Part shown: piece after piece, positions 48,677 to 59,738 of the stretch | How the letters are laid out: every line of letters starts with the position of its first letter | Position numbering within the stretch: position 1 is the first letter of the stretch | Assembly (NCBI RefSeq): GCF_040371545.1 | Contig: NZ_AP029048.1 | Span: 1,364,001-1,428,000, forward strand | Direction of reading: 5' to 3' | Length of the DNA: 64,000 nt | From: Synechococcus sp. M16CYN | Lineage (GTDB): Bacteria > Cyanobacteriota > Cyanobacteriia > PCC-6307 > Cyanobiaceae | Program-made: the position numbers and the translations under genes | The notes under the pieces: generated by a model | What the model was told of the DNA's origin: nothing | Seen by the model: only the letters and a program-made list of their open reading frames with translations | Databases searched by the model: none

Positions 48677-49711
48677 ATGCAATCTTACGGAAACCCATCA
48701 GTCAGCTATGACTGGTGGGCAGGAAATTCAGGAGTTGCTAAACGGTCTGGGTTATTTATTGCTGCCCATACAGCTCACGCAGGTCTCATAATGTTTTGGG
48801 CCGGTGCATTTACCTTATTTGAGTTAGCTCGCTACGATAGTGTTCTGCCAATGGGTGAACAAGGATTAATTCTTCTACCTCACTTGGCTTCACTAGGTTT
48901 AGGTCTAGATTCGAATGCAACAATTGTAAATACAGAACCATACATTGCTATTGCAGCATTTCATTTAGTCTCTTCAGCTGTTTTAGGAGCTGCTGGAATT
49001 TGGCATACATTAAGAGCACCCAAAGATTTGTCTAAAGCCGAAGGTCGAGCAGTAAAATTTCATTTTGAGTGGGATGATCCTAAAAAACTCACATTCATCC
49101 TTGGTCATCATCTTATCTTCCTTGGGTTAGGCGTTATTGCGTTTGTTGAATGGGCACTTCATCATGGAATCTATGATACTGCAATTGGAGCCGTTCGCAT
49201 AGTTGAACCCAATATTAATTTAGGAATGGTTTGGAGCTACCAAACTAATTTTCTTTCAATTAATAGCCTAGAAGATATAATGGGAGGACATGCGGTACTA
49301 GCATTCATTCTCACCATTGGAGGTGTTTGGCATATTATCTCAAGTCCATTTGGAGTATTCAAGAAAATCTTGATTTATTCCGGCGAAGCTATTCTTTCGT
49401 ATTCATTGGCAGGGATTGCTTTAATGGGGTTTGTTACAAGTATTTGGTGTGCACAAAATACTACAATTTATCCTGTAGAATTTTACGGTGAAGTTCTAAA
49501 ACTGAATTTTGCATTTTCTCCCTATTTTAGTGATACTGTCTCTGTTCTAAATAGTAATTACACAGCTAGAGCCTGGCTAGCTAATACACATTTTTATCTA
49601 GCATTTTTCTTTTTACAGGGTCATTTTTGGCATGCATTACGTAGCATGGGATTTAATTTCAACACTGTTTCACAAGCTTTTGAGTCAATGGATAGTACTA
49701 AGGTAACTTAA
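48677..49711 (+). CDS. Pcb/IsiA-type chlorophyll-binding antenna protein
   Basis: 344 residues with six predicted membrane helices of the CP43 family but without CP43's large lumenal loop. The start MQSYGNPSVSYDWWAGNSGV is the Pcb/IsiA N-terminus. Chlorophyll-ligand histidines lie in SGLFIAAHTAHAGL, TFILGHHLIFLGLG, GGHAVLAFILTIGGVWHI and the C-terminal FFLQGHFWHALRSMGF. It mixes Pcb-like (FWAGAFTLFELARYD) and IsiA-like (MGEQGLILLPHLASLG) wording. It should bind chlorophyll around photosystem I or II, IsiA-like under iron stress or Pcb as main antenna. Codon use is far more AT-rich than in neighbouring genes. Confidence 0.93.
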   Translation: MQSYGNPSVSYDWWAGNSGVAKRSGLFIAAHTAHAGLIMFWAGAFTLFELARYDSVLPMGEQGLILLPHLASLGLGLDSNATIVNTEPYIAIAAFHLVSSAVLGAAGIWHTLRAPKDLSKAEGRAVKFHFEWDDPKKLTFILGHHLIFLGLGVIAFVEWALHHGIYDTAIGAVRIVEPNINLGMVWSYQTNFLSINSLEDIMGGHAVLAFILTIGGVWHIISSPFGVFKKILIYSGEAILSYSLAGIALMGFVTSIWCAQNTTIYPVEFYGEVLKLNFAFSPYFSDTVSVLNSNYTARAWLANTHFYLAFFFLQGHFWHALRSMGFNFNTVSQAFESMDSTKVT

Positions 49712-49816
49712 AAGATTTATTAAAGCATTTAAGTTTTACTATAATGTAAACTATTAAGAATGCTAAGCACTTATTGCTAAAGATTTAAATTTTCATTACA
49801 GTTAAACGATTTCGTA

Positions 49817-49896
49817 CATACTAATTCTCTAATAGTAAGAACTGTAACACAAGATTATTCCTGTGTTACAGTTCTTACTATTAGAGAATTAGTATG
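49817..49896. repeat. 35-bp perfect inverted repeat with 10-bp loop
   Basis: Bases 49817-49851 (beginning CATACTAATTCTC, ending AACACA) are exactly reverse-complementary to 49862-49896, around a 10-base loop. A stem this long and flawless, about 105 bp after the antenna stop, is exceptional. No T-run follows, so it is not a classical terminator, though it could still end or protect the antenna mRNA. Confidence 0.95.
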
Positions 49897-50045
49897 GATA
49901 CAAGAATTTTAAAGTTTTTAGATAAGTAATACATTTGCTCTCGATTATTTGTTAAAAACAATAATTGTAGTTAAATATTTTATATCTATTTTTATTTACA
50001 GTCAAAAGTTGATAATCATATCCCTTGTATTACTTAAGAATAATT

Positions 50046-50144
50046 ATGAAATCTGAATTTACAGCAATAAATTTTGTACTCTGTTTTGCAGTAGCTTCAA
50101 TCTTTATACAAGAATTTTCAATTAACTTGTTTTTCTTTAATTAA
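50046..50144 (+). CDS. Tiny hydrophobic ORF
   Basis: 32 residues starting MKSEFTAINFVLCFAVASIF, one predicted helix then aromatic tail. It lies between the 35-bp hairpin and the next small gene. AT-rich DNA makes such frames easily, so evidence is weak; its place beside another small membrane gene is the only support. Confidence 0.25.
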   Translation: MKSEFTAINFVLCFAVASIFIQEFSINLFFFN

Positions 50145-50239
50145 GATTAATGCATTTTAATAAATACAGTGTTTATCTTATACATAAAAATATACATAGA
50201 GTTTTCTATGTTAGATTCTAATATCTTGCACCAGATACT

Positions 50240-50398
50240 ATGGCTCTGACTAGCTTCGAAATTGCAGTAGGTGGTGTCACGGCAATACCTGTGATTAGTG
50301 GTCTCGTTTTTTTGACTTATAAGGGTTTTTTAGAGAAAAACCTAGATATATCTAGACCAGAAACTAGAGAACCTATAGTCAATAAAAAGAAACAATAA
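50240..50398 (+). CDS. 52-residue membrane protein in the antenna island
   Basis: Begins MALTSFEIAVGGVTAIPVIS, one membrane helix at about 8-28 (VISGLVFLTYKG), then a charged tail (EKNLDISRPETREPI, NKKKQ). The composition is richer in G and C than the surrounding DNA and the helix-plus-charged-tail layout matches low-molecular-weight photosystem or NDH proteins, though I cannot assign it to any of them. It is probably real. Confidence 0.55.
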   Translation: MALTSFEIAVGGVTAIPVISGLVFLTYKGFLEKNLDISRPETREPIVNKKKQ

Positions 50399-51792
50399 AA
50401 TTATCTATGTAAAAAAATAAACAATATTAAACAAAGATAATCAAGAATTTTATTAAAAATTTTTATAATAAAAAATCTTCAAAATTCTAAAGCTTTTTCT
50501 AACGATAAAGATAGAAAAGTAAATTTAAAATGTAAAGGTGATGAATAATTAAATAAAAGTTATAAAATAAATGACAATAATATGCATTTCTTTTAGGCAT
50601 AGATAATAAATTAACAGAAACTTTAAATGATTAGTACTTTTGCAACATTTTTGTCAACTTAAGCATAATTAGTATCTATAATAATAAAAATATTTAATTT
50701 AATGAATCTTTTAAATACTGGTCTTGGATTTTTCCCATCGCTATTTGGATTTTAATCGGCATTAAAACTTATTTAAGTTGGTTAATAAATATTTTTGTCA
50801 AGAATTAAACAAAATTAATCTCCAATAAAAAATGATTGAAAAATGTGGATATGATATAGTTCCTTACTTAAAACTTGAGACCTCAAAAAGTATTTGTTTA
50901 TGGATACTACAAAATACTAATAACGATGTTATGATACTACAAGTAATAATAAAGATTTTAATTATTTTTTAATCTTATTAGTGCAAGTCTTGTTTTTTAC
51001 ATCTGTCGCTATTTTAACTACTATAAGTAGAGCGTTATTTAGTTGTATTAGTACACTCTGAGTAATGATTTTTAACCCTTTAATATATTTTATGCAAAAA
51101 TAATACACAAAATACATTACTCAAACTTTCTTTGAACAAAATGATGTATAAAATATTCTATAAAATTTTTAAATTGGTCTGCATTATAGACAACAATTAT
51201 CAAGAAATTTACAGGCCCATCCACCCCTGTATTCACTAGTAGGGGTGGATGTATATGACCTGTCGATCCCATCCCAGGATGACCTTTTAATTATGCATGC
51301 AAGTTGATTCATTGAGAGTGATAAACGTTTTTAATAGAAGTAATATATGTGACAAATATTAGAATAATCTGTTTCTTGAATCTTAGTAAATAATATTGAG
51401 ATAACTAGTTAAAAATATAAGAGGCTAATATCTTATTAAGACTCTATTAATAATCATATTAGAAGATTAAAATAAATGGTTTAAAACTAAAAAATATATC
51501 TCTAAAAGTAATTTATTTAACTTTTGAAATGATACGCTAGTCACTTTTTAGTTAAAAATAAGTTATCAAAGTATAAACTATACCACAATGTTAATGTGTT
51601 AACAATTGATTATCGCTTATCAAGATAGTTAACCGTTCGCTTTTAATTTAACGAGTTAACCTAATATTTAAAAGATAAATTGAAGCAAATCTAATTGAGT
51701 CTTTTGTTTAACTTTCAGCTGTTACGATGTGAAGTTAATGTCCAATACAAAGACCAAGCCCAGTAGATTCTACCCGTCACGCTGTTGTCTGT
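50399..51792. other. AT-rich region between antenna island and glmU
   Basis: About 1.4 kb without a convincing gene. It contains a GC-rich hairpin at 51218-51251 and otherwise only short random-looking frames. The glmU promoter should lie at its right end. Confidence 0.5.
51218..51251. repeat. GC-rich hairpin in AT-rich DNA
   Basis: CATCCACCCCT (51218-51228) and AGGGGTGGATG (51241-51251) form a perfect 11-bp stem with a 12-base loop; outer CAGG and CCTG can extend it with a gap. It stands out from the AT-rich flanks. No T-run follows on either strand close by. Confidence 0.7.
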
Positions 51793-53145
51793 ATGCTCGC
51801 TGTTGCCGTTCTGGCCGCTGGAAAAGGTACCCGAATGAAAAGCGCTTTTCCTAAGGTCTTGCAATCTTTGGCGGGGGCAACCCTCGTCGAGCGGGTTTTG
51901 AACAGTGTCAGGAATCTTCAGCCTGAGCGCTCCTTCCTCATTGTTGGATATCAGGCGCAACAAGTAAAAAAACAACTTAACCATTTTAAAGGATTAGAGT
52001 TTATTTTGCAGGAACCACAAAACGGCACAGGACATGCGGTGCAACAGCTCTTACCAACAATGGAGGGATTTGACGGGGAGCTACTGGTATTGAATGGTGA
52101 TGTGCCTCTTCTTCGCGCAGCAACAATCGATGCGCTTGTACAAGTGCATCGCAAAAGTGAGGCTGACGTCACTCTATTAACGGCACGGCTGCAGGACCCA
52201 ACCGGTTACGGACGCGTGTTCGCTGATGCATCAGGGCACGTAAATGGTGTCGTAGAGCACAAGGACTGTAACGCAGAACAGCTCAGCAACAATCTTACAA
52301 ATGCGGGGATTTACTGTTTTAATTGGCAAGCTCTATCGGCGATACTACCGCAGCTCAGTGTCGACAATAATCAAAGGGAGTCTTATCTGACAGACAGCGT
52401 GGCTATGTTTGCCCGAGCCATGCATCTGGAGGCAGATGATCCTAATGAAGTGAGTGGGGTTAACAATCGTCGGCAGCTTGCTCAGTGTGAGCATATACTC
52501 CAACAGCGATTGCGAAACCATTGGATGAATGAAGGTGTTACTTTCGTAGATCCAACCAGTTGCACGTTAAGCGAAGCCTGCAGCTTCGGTTGTGATGTTG
52601 TGATCGAGCCTCAAACACATATCCGAGGTAGTTGCATAGTGGGAGATAACTGTCGGCTGGGGCCTGGGACCATGGTAGAGAATGTGACGTTGGGTAAACG
52701 CGTTTACGTGGTGCAATCGGTCGTAAGGGAAGCCAAAGTCGGCGATGACGTTAGCGTGGGTCCTTTTGCCCATCTTCGTCCCGCCGCCGTGGTGGGCGAC
52801 AGATGCCGCATCGGCAACTTTGTGGAAGTAAAAAAAAGCAGCTTGGGAACTGGTAGTAAGGTAAACCACCTCAGCTACATTGGCGATACCACGCTAGGGA
52901 GTGATGTGAACATAGGTGCGGGTACAGTGACCGCTAATTATGATGGCGTCGATAAGCATCGAACCGTGATCGGAAACGGTAGCAAAACCGGTGCCAACAG
53001 TGTTTTAGTGGCACCGCTCAGTATCGGCGATAACGTTACGGTTGGTGCCGGATCGACCATAACTAATGATGTCCCGAGCAAAGCGCTTGCTGTCGGTCGG
53101 GCGCGACAAATGACCAAAAACAACTGGGCTAATCGGTCGATCTAG
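51793..53145 (+). CDS. glmU: Bifunctional UDP-GlcNAc pyrophosphorylase / GlcN-1-P acetyltransferase
   Basis: 450 residues. The N-terminal uridyltransferase begins [20 protein letters not shown]; the C-terminal left-handed beta helix has hexapeptide repeats ([40 protein letters not shown]) and acetyltransferase residues. It makes UDP-GlcNAc for peptidoglycan and lipopolysaccharide. It converges with murF by 4 bp. Confidence 0.96.
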   Translation: MLAVAVLAAGKGTRMKSAFPKVLQSLAGATLVERVLNSVRNLQPERSFLIVGYQAQQVKKQLNHFKGLEFILQEPQNGTGHAVQQLLPTMEGFDGELLVLNGDVPLLRAATIDALVQVHRKSEADVTLLTARLQDPTGYGRVFADASGHVNGVVEHKDCNAEQLSNNLTNAGIYCFNWQALSAILPQLSVDNNQRESYLTDSVAMFARAMHLEADDPNEVSGVNNRRQLAQCEHILQQRLRNHWMNEGVTFVDPTSCTLSEACSFGCDVVIEPQTHIRGSCIVGDNCRLGPGTMVENVTLGKRVYVVQSVVREAKVGDDVSVGPFAHLRPAAVVGDRCRIGNFVEVKKSSLGTGSKVNHLSYIGDTTLGSDVNIGAGTVTANYDGVDKHRTVIGNGSKTGANSVLVAPLSIGDNVTVGAGSTITNDVPSKALAVGRARQMTKNNWANRSI

Positions 53146-54491
53146 ACTAATGGCAACAGGGGTATAAGACGATCGAGAGCTACAGCTCGGCTAGCCTTGA
53201 GCAGTACAACGTCTCCTGGTTCGAGCCAGGCTTTTAGGGGTTGTGCGGCTCTTTCTGGTGTCATCACGATAGCGACTAGGGGGATCGTTCCCGCTGCCTG
53301 AGCCATTACTCTCCCCTCATTTCCGGCATCAACTATCACCAAACCGTCGAGACTAAATGCAGCGGCTTGGGCAGCTACCATTCGATGGAGTTCCAGGCTT
53401 TGCTCTCCGAGCTCCAGCATCGTACCGAGAACAGCAAAATGACGTCCAGGCTGAGCTGCCAGTAAAGCGAGAGCCGCCACGACGGCTTCAGGAGATGCAT
53501 TGTAGGTCTCGTCGAGGATAGTAAGTCCTCCTTGATAAAAGCGACGGCTGCGTCCATTAGGTACAGATACTGGCAGTGACGGTAAGCATTGACTGCCAGC
53601 GCCGAGGTATTCAGCCACAGTCGTGGCCAACAAAAAGTTGCGGGCATTATGACGGCCCTCCAACGGCAGAGGTGAGTGATAGTCACCGACTACTAAGTAT
53701 CCTGATTCCACAGCACCGATTCGATCAGCTGTCGCCGGCGGATCATCTTTAAGCCGAACTCTTAGTACATGTCCACTCCAAGCCTTTGCCAGTGTGGCAT
53801 CCAACAGGGGATCACCGGCGAGAATCACCACCACACCACCGGGCTTGAGGGAAGTGGTGATCTCACATTTCGCAGCGGCAATCGCCTCACGACTGCCAAG
53901 ACGTCCGATATGAGCCGTGCCAACGTTTGTGATTACAGCTACATCCGGTTCAGTACAACGCGACAGTCGTTCAATCTCTCCAGGGCCACGCATGCCCATT
54001 TCGATCACCAAGACACGATGCTCAGGCTTTGCAGCGAGCACTGTGAATGGCACACCAACGTCGTTATTATTGTTATTAGCACTGCAGTGCACTGCTCCAA
54101 GTGGCGTAAGGGCTGCGCGAATTAGTTCTCGAGTAGTAGTCTTCCCTACTGAACCGGTAACCGCTACTAACAGTTGATTCAAATCCCGGCGGTGCAGCAA
54201 GGCCAGTTGCTGATAAGCTGCCATGGTGTCGTCGACGCGCCAATGCAACAGACCTGAGGGTATAGGACCGGACCAGGTACGCTCCACCATTGTCCCCTGG
54301 GCCCCCAGCTTTAATAATTGGCTAAGAAAATGATGACCGTCAAATCGGTTGCCAAGAAGGGGAACAAAGAAATCGCCTACCTGCAGAGAGCGACTATCAG
54401 TCCAAATTCGACCCAAAGCAGTGTTGGGATCAGGACACCCCCCCTCTGGAAGCCCCCAGCACTCGATCAGTTGACCAACGGTGAGGGGCAT
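53142..54491 (-). CDS. murF: UDP-N-acetylmuramoyl-tripeptide--D-Ala-D-Ala ligase
   Basis: About 449 residues. The Mur-ligase P-loop is [16 protein letters not shown] (about 110), with [16 protein letters not shown], the EMGM active-site strip, and [15 protein letters not shown]. It adds D-Ala-D-Ala to the muramyl peptide. The frame is open upstream to 54512, but ATG at 54491 ([14 protein letters not shown]) is the likely start. Its 5' end overlaps the preceding gene by about 60 bp. Confidence 0.94.
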   Translation of the reverse strand: MPLTVGQLIECWGLPEGGCPDPNTALGRIWTDSRSLQVGDFFVPLLGNRFDGHHFLSQLLKLGAQGTMVERTWSGPIPSGLLHWRVDDTMAAYQQLALLHRRDLNQLLVAVTGSVGKTTTRELIRAALTPLGAVHCSANNNNNDVGVPFTVLAAKPEHRVLVIEMGMRGPGEIERLSRCTEPDVAVITNVGTAHIGRLGSREAIAAAKCEITTSLKPGGVVVILAGDPLLDATLAKAWSGHVLRVRLKDDPPATADRIGAVESGYLVVGDYHSPLPLEGRHNARNFLLATTVAEYLGAGSQCLPSLPVSVPNGRSRRFYQGGLTILDETYNASPEAVVAALALLAAQPGRHFAVLGTMLELGEQSLELHRMVAAQAAAFSLDGLVIVDAGNEGRVMAQAAGTIPLVAIVMTPERAAQPLKAWLEPGDVVLLKASRAVALDRLIPLLPLV

Positions 54492-55206
54492 CTTGTTTTG
54501 GGTCGATTTCAAATAGAACCATGCCGCTTCCTACTCGCGCGGAGCGTGCTAGGAGATGATTCTCTGCATCCACAAGTCGTAAATCGTCATAGCCCAAATC
54601 CCAAGCACGAAGCTGCCAATCATTGCTCAACGACTCATGACGTGACGACGCCAGGTTGAACCACATGTCCGTGACTTGCAGTACCAGACAATTCTCTGCC
54701 AGTCTGGGCGTTACGACGGCTAGGAGATCCTCTAGACCAGGACTATCCAGGAAGAAATTCAAAAGCGGGTCAAATTCGAACAACGGGGGCGCTACCGGGT
54801 CGTCTAGCGTGACCACCGCTGCCGCTGGTTCTGGATCAACCATCGATTCCGCTGGAGGAATGTTAGAGGATTCTGGGAGTGAGCGAATAGTCAAAAGAGG
54901 TTCTGGGACCGACGTAGGGGGATGGGCGCTCTGCCACCAATGAATACCAACGAACGGGATGGCAATTGAGAACAACAGAGCAAGAGGCCAAAATGTTGGC
55001 GCTAAACCTCGTGGCCAAAAATCGGGTACCGAGAAATCCCCTTCGTAATTGCGTCGCCATAGTTCCTGAAACCGCAGCTTAAGATCAACCCAAATAGCCT
55101 GAAAATCGCGGCCAAATTCCAGCCAAGGGCTGGTATAAGGAGCCGGCAGATTCCCCGGTTCATTGTTCTTGTTTGGCTTAGCGTCAGCTCGCACGCCCAA
55201 GGTCAA
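54430..55206 (-). CDS. Hypothetical membrane-anchored protein
   Basis: 258 residues: basic soluble head, one membrane helix at about 75-93 ([20 protein letters not shown]), a proline/acidic linker, and a C-terminal globular part with [18 protein letters not shown] and [20 protein letters not shown]. It overlaps the glgA stop at its start and the murF start at its end. The arrangement looks like a picocyanobacterial protein of unknown function; no domain recognised. Confidence 0.65.
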   Translation of the reverse strand: MTLGVRADAKPNKNNEPGNLPAPYTSPWLEFGRDFQAIWVDLKLRFQELWRRNYEGDFSVPDFWPRGLAPTFWPLALLFSIAIPFVGIHWWQSAHPPTSVPEPLLTIRSLPESSNIPPAESMVDPEPAAAVVTLDDPVAPPLFEFDPLLNFFLDSPGLEDLLAVVTPRLAENCLVLQVTDMWFNLASSRHESLSNDWQLRAWDLGYDDLRLVDAENHLLARSARVGSGMVLFEIDPKQDAPHRWSTDRVLGASRGGVS

Positions 55207-56732
55207 CCGAGATGACGACCAAATAGTCGGTCGAATGGCTTATGACCGGGGCGTATTGGTGGCAGCGACGGCAGATTATCAACCCAATTGCCATGGGAAG
55301 GATCAACCGCCTGACCCAAAGCAAACTGCTCAGTTAAAGCAGCACCAGGAGCCGGCTCTTTCACGCCACATACGTCTCTGTACATGGCATCATATTCTGC
55401 CGCAGAACGATCCCAGCTAAAGTCCTTCATCATGCTGCGTTTTTGTAAATATCGCCAACTACGACGGTGGCGGTAAGCCTCCCAAGCACGGACCAGAGCT
55501 GTGTAGAAATCTATCGGTTCAAAACGATCAAAGCAGAATCCCGTGCCGCAATCTGTAGCGGGGTCATAGGGAGAAACCGTATCTACCAAACCACCGACTT
55601 TGCGCACTACTGGGATTGAGCCATACCGCATGGCATAAAGTTGACTGATGCCACAAGGTTCGAATCGACTGGGCATCAGAAAGGCATCACTACCTGCATA
55701 GATCAGACGAGAGAGATCATCGTCGTAGGTGAGGAATACAGAACACTTGCCGGGATGCCGGGAGGCCAGTCGCCAGAGACCGGACTCAAGGTCTCGGTCC
55801 CCCTTCCCTAACACTACTATTTGGGTGTCGGTGTATAGAAGACAGCGATCAGCCACTTGCAACAGTAAATCAACACCCTTTTGATCCACAAGTCGACTCA
55901 CCATTCCCAATAGGAAAGCGTCATCGCGTACCTCCAAACCCATTCGCTCCTGGAGTACCTGCTTGCAAATTGCCTTGCCAGATAGGTCGTTTGCGCTGTA
56001 GTTGGCCGGCAACGCTTTGTCGGTGATCGGATTCCAGGCGTCGGGATTAATGCCGTTGAGGATGCCGCATAGCTTGTTCGACACACAATTCAGTAGCCCA
56101 TCAAGCTTTTCACCGTATTCGGCGGTGCAGATTTCCTGAGCATAGGTTGGAGAAACGGCATTTATCCGATCGGCATTAATCAACGCCGCAGCCATAGTGT
56201 GATCTCCTCGCATATACCAAGGACACCAGGTAATTCGATCCAACTTCCAGCGCCAGGGTCCCTGGTACTTGAGATTATGGATAGTGAAGACCGTGCTGAT
56301 CTCTGGGTCTTGATGCATCCACACAGGAATCATTCCTGTGTGCCAGTCGTGGCAATGAAGCACCTGAGGCTTCCACACATTCCATGAAAACTCTGCTGCG
56401 GCACTTGCAAAAAAGGTGAATCGCCAATCCTCGTCTTCGCCTCCATAGATACGCTCATAGTCGAAGACAGGATGACCAACTAAGTAGATTGTTATCCCGT
56501 TGGTTGGATGCTCGGCTTCATAGACGGCGAACTCGGCTCCCATCGTCTGAGCACGCCAGATTGGTTCATCCGGTATTTGGAGTTTATTCCAAAGCTGGCT
56601 ATAACCCGGCATGATCAACCGCGCGTCGTGGCCGAGTTTGGCCAAGGCCGGTAGCAAGGAACCCACTACGTCGCCCATGCCTCCTACCTTGATCATTGGG
56701 GCGCATTCCGCGGCAGCGAACAGGATGCGCAT
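55203..56732 (-). CDS. glgA: Glycogen synthase
   Basis: 509 residues of GT5. The N-terminal ADP-glucose-binding motif is [20 protein letters not shown] (KVGG type), with [14 protein letters not shown], and the C-terminal GT-B half has [20 protein letters not shown]. It extends glycogen from ADP-glucose. An approximately 360-bp gap follows upstream before menB. Confidence 0.96.
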   Translation of the reverse strand: MRILFAAAECAPMIKVGGMGDVVGSLLPALAKLGHDARLIMPGYSQLWNKLQIPDEPIWRAQTMGAEFAVYEAEHPTNGITIYLVGHPVFDYERIYGGEDEDWRFTFFASAAAEFSWNVWKPQVLHCHDWHTGMIPVWMHQDPEISTVFTIHNLKYQGPWRWKLDRITWCPWYMRGDHTMAAALINADRINAVSPTYAQEICTAEYGEKLDGLLNCVSNKLCGILNGINPDAWNPITDKALPANYSANDLSGKAICKQVLQERMGLEVRDDAFLLGMVSRLVDQKGVDLLLQVADRCLLYTDTQIVVLGKGDRDLESGLWRLASRHPGKCSVFLTYDDDLSRLIYAGSDAFLMPSRFEPCGISQLYAMRYGSIPVVRKVGGLVDTVSPYDPATDCGTGFCFDRFEPIDFYTALVRAWEAYRHRRSWRYLQKRSMMKDFSWDRSAAEYDAMYRDVCGVKEPAPGAALTEQFALGQAVDPSHGNWVDNLPSLPPIRPGHKPFDRLFGRHLG

Positions 56733-56829
56733 GGATGAAAATTAGCGTTAGCGTCGCGACTTTAAGGGGAATTGTGCGATCTCCTTTTGTCTCAAGGCAG
56801 CATGTTATTTAGTCACCGGCACCGCAACG

Positions 56830-56940
56830 CTAGTTTGACCAACTACAGTGCGCACCGTCTTTTTGAGCCTGAGGGCAGCCATGAAACACGATGCAATCCA
56901 GCTCTATAAGCCCGGTACTTTTGCATTTTTCAATCACCAT
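56830..56940 (-). CDS. 36-residue cysteine-rich ORF
   Basis: Begins MVIEKCKSTGLIELDCIVFH and continues GCPQAQKDGAHCSWSN. Four cysteines and two histidines are spread along it, and the composition looks like a small metal-binding or redox peptide. It is between menB and glgA on the same strand, in a gap of about 360 bp that otherwise holds no gene. No family recognised. Confidence 0.4.
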   Translation of the reverse strand: MVIEKCKSTGLIELDCIVFHGCPQAQKDGAHCSWSN

Positions 56941-57099
56941 CTTAGTCGATGGCCGCTATGGATAGCGTAATTCAAGCAATAGTCGCTTCTGCTGTATTTC
57001 TCCTGACAGCGCGAACAAAGCAACTATCGCACCATGTGCTTATGGGAAATGGCTAGGGTGTAGCGTGAGTCCAGACAGGAAAGCAGTAAAATCACCAGA

Positions 57100-57975
57100 T
57101 CAGGGTAACCAACCAAGCTCACCAAAGTCTGGCACACGTTTTTCAAGAAAGGCATCGCGACCCTCCATCGATTCGTTCGTTCGGTAGAAGAGATGGGTAG
57201 CATTACCTGCCAATTCCTGAAGACCAGCGAGTCCGTCGGTTTCAGCGTTAAAAGCAGCCTTGAGACAGCGAATGGCCGTTGGACTGTGTTGCATCACCTC
57301 ACGGGCCCAGCGCACCCCTTCTGCCTCTAGCTGATCCAGGGGGACAATGGCATTAATTAAACCCATATGTAGTGCTTCGTTCGCGCCATAGCGCCGACAG
57401 AGAAACCAAATTTCTCGCGCTTTACGCTGCCCCACAACACGAGCTAAATAACCCGCTCCAAAGCCTCCATCAAAGCTTCCTACCTTCGGACCGCTTTGGC
57501 CAAACACGGCGTTTTCAGCCGCTAGGCTGAGGTCGCATAGCAAATGTAGGACTTGACCACCGCCTATGGCGTATCCAGCCACTAGGGCGATTACTACTTT
57601 AGGAAGACTGCGAATTATCCTCTGCAAGTCCAGCACATTTAGCCGAGCTAGACCATCATCGTCGATATAACCACCGTCTCCACGAACACTCTGATCACCG
57701 CCAGCACAGAAGGCATGCACTCCATCGGCAGCCGGACCGGCTCCGGTAAACAAAACCACACCGATGGTACGATCATCGCGGATGCGGGTGAAAGCATCAC
57801 AGAGTTCGTGTACCGTTTGGGGGAGAAAAGCGTTTCGCTTGGCCGGCCGATTAATGGTAATCCGAGCGATACCCTCCTGGGAGATATCTACAAGGATATC
57901 TCGATAGCTGCCCCAGGGCTGCCACTGCGTCAGGGATGATCCAGGCAAAACCTGTCGCGATTCGTCCATGATCAC
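57100..57975 (-). CDS. menB: 1,4-dihydroxy-2-naphthoyl-CoA synthase
   Basis: 291 residues of the crotonase fold: [40 protein letters not shown] (oxyanion hole), [20 protein letters not shown] and [20 protein letters not shown], the MenB landmarks. It closes the second ring of phylloquinone. The GTG at 57975 overlaps the menD stop (GTGA); the ATG at 57969 is an alternative. It acts after menD, whose gene precedes it in the operon. Confidence 0.95.
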   Translation of the reverse strand: MIMDESRQVLPGSSLTQWQPWGSYRDILVDISQEGIARITINRPAKRNAFLPQTVHELCDAFTRIRDDRTIGVVLFTGAGPAADGVHAFCAGGDQSVRGDGGYIDDDGLARLNVLDLQRIIRSLPKVVIALVAGYAIGGGQVLHLLCDLSLAAENAVFGQSGPKVGSFDGGFGAGYLARVVGQRKAREIWFLCRRYGANEALHMGLINAIVPLDQLEAEGVRWAREVMQHSPTAIRCLKAAFNAETDGLAGLQELAGNATHLFYRTNESMEGRDAFLEKRVPDFGELGWLP

Positions 57976-59660
57976 CTGCTTACCGACCCTTCATTTTGGG
58001 CGGCCAGACGCAACCTAAGGCGCAGTTCAGCATCGGCACGGCGATCAGTGCAAACCCGTAACAAAACTGGACGTTTTTGGGCCAAGCCCCAGGAAAGAGC
58101 CTCGGGCAAATCATCGAGTACAGCGACCGATCGCCCTGGGACGCCATGGGCAGCTGCGAGAACAATTGGGTTCACCGACTGCGGCATGGCAAATAGATCA
58201 TCAAAACGCTGGGGTGAGCACTGCTCAATCGATAATTGTTGAAAAATACCACCACCATCGTTATCGATTAGCATCACTATCAGGGCCGGACCACTTGGTC
58301 GTCCATGCAGCCAACCATTACTGTCATGAAGCAAAGCCAAATCGCCGGTAATCAGGACCAGCGGGCCACTTTCCAAAGCAAGTCCCATAGCCAGTGATAA
58401 GGTGCCGTCGATACCAGACGCGCCCCGGAAGCTGAAGCAACGACGATCACTGCCGGCTTGGCCGCTCCAGGTGAGCCAGTCCCGCACCGGAGAACTGGCA
58501 GCGAGCATCACCGGCAGACCAGCAGGCAGTAGTTGAGGCAACTGATAGGCCAGGGCAGGTTCGCTGATGGGTCCCTTGGAGGGGAGCTGATCAGCTAGCC
58601 ATGACCCTAATTTTTGCTCTTGTAAGAACCACGGAGACACTGGTTTAGCAGCGAGTGCCGATTGTTGTGACCACCAAGCTGCCATTCCACCGCTCCACTG
58701 TTCGGCTAAGCCAAGGGGATCCAGAGAGCGCGGCTCCCCTTCTGTAATTAGCACTTGAGGACCTAAACCGCACTGTAGCCATGCCTCTAAACGTCGGCTC
58801 GCGGCCAACGGCCCAAGCCGCAGCACCTGTAACGGCTTGATACTGGTCAACTTATCTAGCTGCAACTCCCAATGGTGCAGACGTCCCGGTAGATCAACCG
58901 GCAAAGCAGCTAAGGGATCTGCCAGGAGGGGCCAGCCGCTGCAGGCTAACCAATCGCTAACTGCCTGCTGAAAAGCAGGTAGATTTGGGGTCAAACCGCG
59001 CCATGGCCCGGCGATGACAACCCCTGGGCGCAAATGATCTAGAACCGGAGCATGAGATGTGGGTAGAAGCGGGCTGTTGAGTTGGAGTAGATCATCACCC
59101 TGCTTCAATACGATATCCAACAAACTCTGATGCTCCAAATTTGGAGTGTGGATTGGCTCCTCTATGGGTAAGTTGATGTGCACTGGCCCCGGAGCTGTGT
59201 AATCGGTTCCATGGCTATGACGCCAAGCCAAATCGACACAGACCTCTAAGTCGTTTGGCGACATGACATGAAAACCTTGACCTGAACCGCTACCGCACCA
59301 ACGACAAGCAGGCCGTAGAAATTGCTCTTGATTCACGGTTTGATTGGCGCCGCACTCTTTAAGGCGAACCGGACGATCGGCGGTGATTAAAAGAAGCGGC
59401 TGGCATGAAAGATCGGCTTCAACGACTGCCGGCAGCAAGTTAGCCACCGCTGTGCCTGAGGTGGTTACAACTGCCACACCCAACCCACTAGCTGTCCCCA
59501 TTCCCAGTGCTAAAAAGGCAGCCGAACGCTCATCAACGACGGTTGTAAGTTGGAGATGCCCTACGGATGCCAATAAGCCAGCTGCCGTTGCTAGTGGTCC
59601 GGAACGGCTGCCGGGACATAGCACCAGCCGTCGCAGCCCACGAAGTTGCAGTCTATGCAA
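57972..59660 (-). CDS. menD: SEPHCHC synthase, uncertain start
   Basis: 562 residues as read from a TTG at 59660, thiamine-diphosphate-dependent: [59 protein letters not shown]-like wording, and the C-terminal [20 protein letters not shown]. It adds succinyl semialdehyde to isochorismate in phylloquinone synthesis. Conserved-looking residues ([12 protein letters not shown]) lie upstream of the TTG without an ATG, so the real start may be a rare codon such as ATT at 59696. It overlaps menB by four bases. Confidence 0.92.
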   Translation of the reverse strand: MHRLQLRGLRRLVLCPGSRSGPLATAAGLLASVGHLQLTTVVDERSAAFLALGMGTASGLGVAVVTTSGTAVANLLPAVVEADLSCQPLLLITADRPVRLKECGANQTVNQEQFLRPACRWCGSGSGQGFHVMSPNDLEVCVDLAWRHSHGTDYTAPGPVHINLPIEEPIHTPNLEHQSLLDIVLKQGDDLLQLNSPLLPTSHAPVLDHLRPGVVIAGPWRGLTPNLPAFQQAVSDWLACSGWPLLADPLAALPVDLPGRLHHWELQLDKLTSIKPLQVLRLGPLAASRRLEAWLQCGLGPQVLITEGEPRSLDPLGLAEQWSGGMAAWWSQQSALAAKPVSPWFLQEQKLGSWLADQLPSKGPISEPALAYQLPQLLPAGLPVMLAASSPVRDWLTWSGQAGSDRRCFSFRGASGIDGTLSLAMGLALESGPLVLITGDLALLHDSNGWLHGRPSGPALIVMLIDNDGGGIFQQLSIEQCSPQRFDDLFAMPQSVNPIVLAAAHGVPGRSVAVLDDLPEALSWGLAQKRPVLLRVCTDRRADAELRLRLRLAAQNEGSVSR

Positions 59661-59738
59661 CAGAGTTAAAGCAGCCTGCAGATTGGCGCGCGCAATAGAC
59701 AGGAGATCAGGTCAGGCTAGTGCAATTCTCGGTCAACA

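Noticed and set aside
48573-48791. A 72-codon frame overlapping the antenna start
   Set aside because: Shadow frame; the antenna reading is unmistakable.
56881-56970. A 29-codon plus frame opposite the cysteine-rich ORF
   Set aside because: Less protein-like than the minus-strand frame and no ribosome-binding site.
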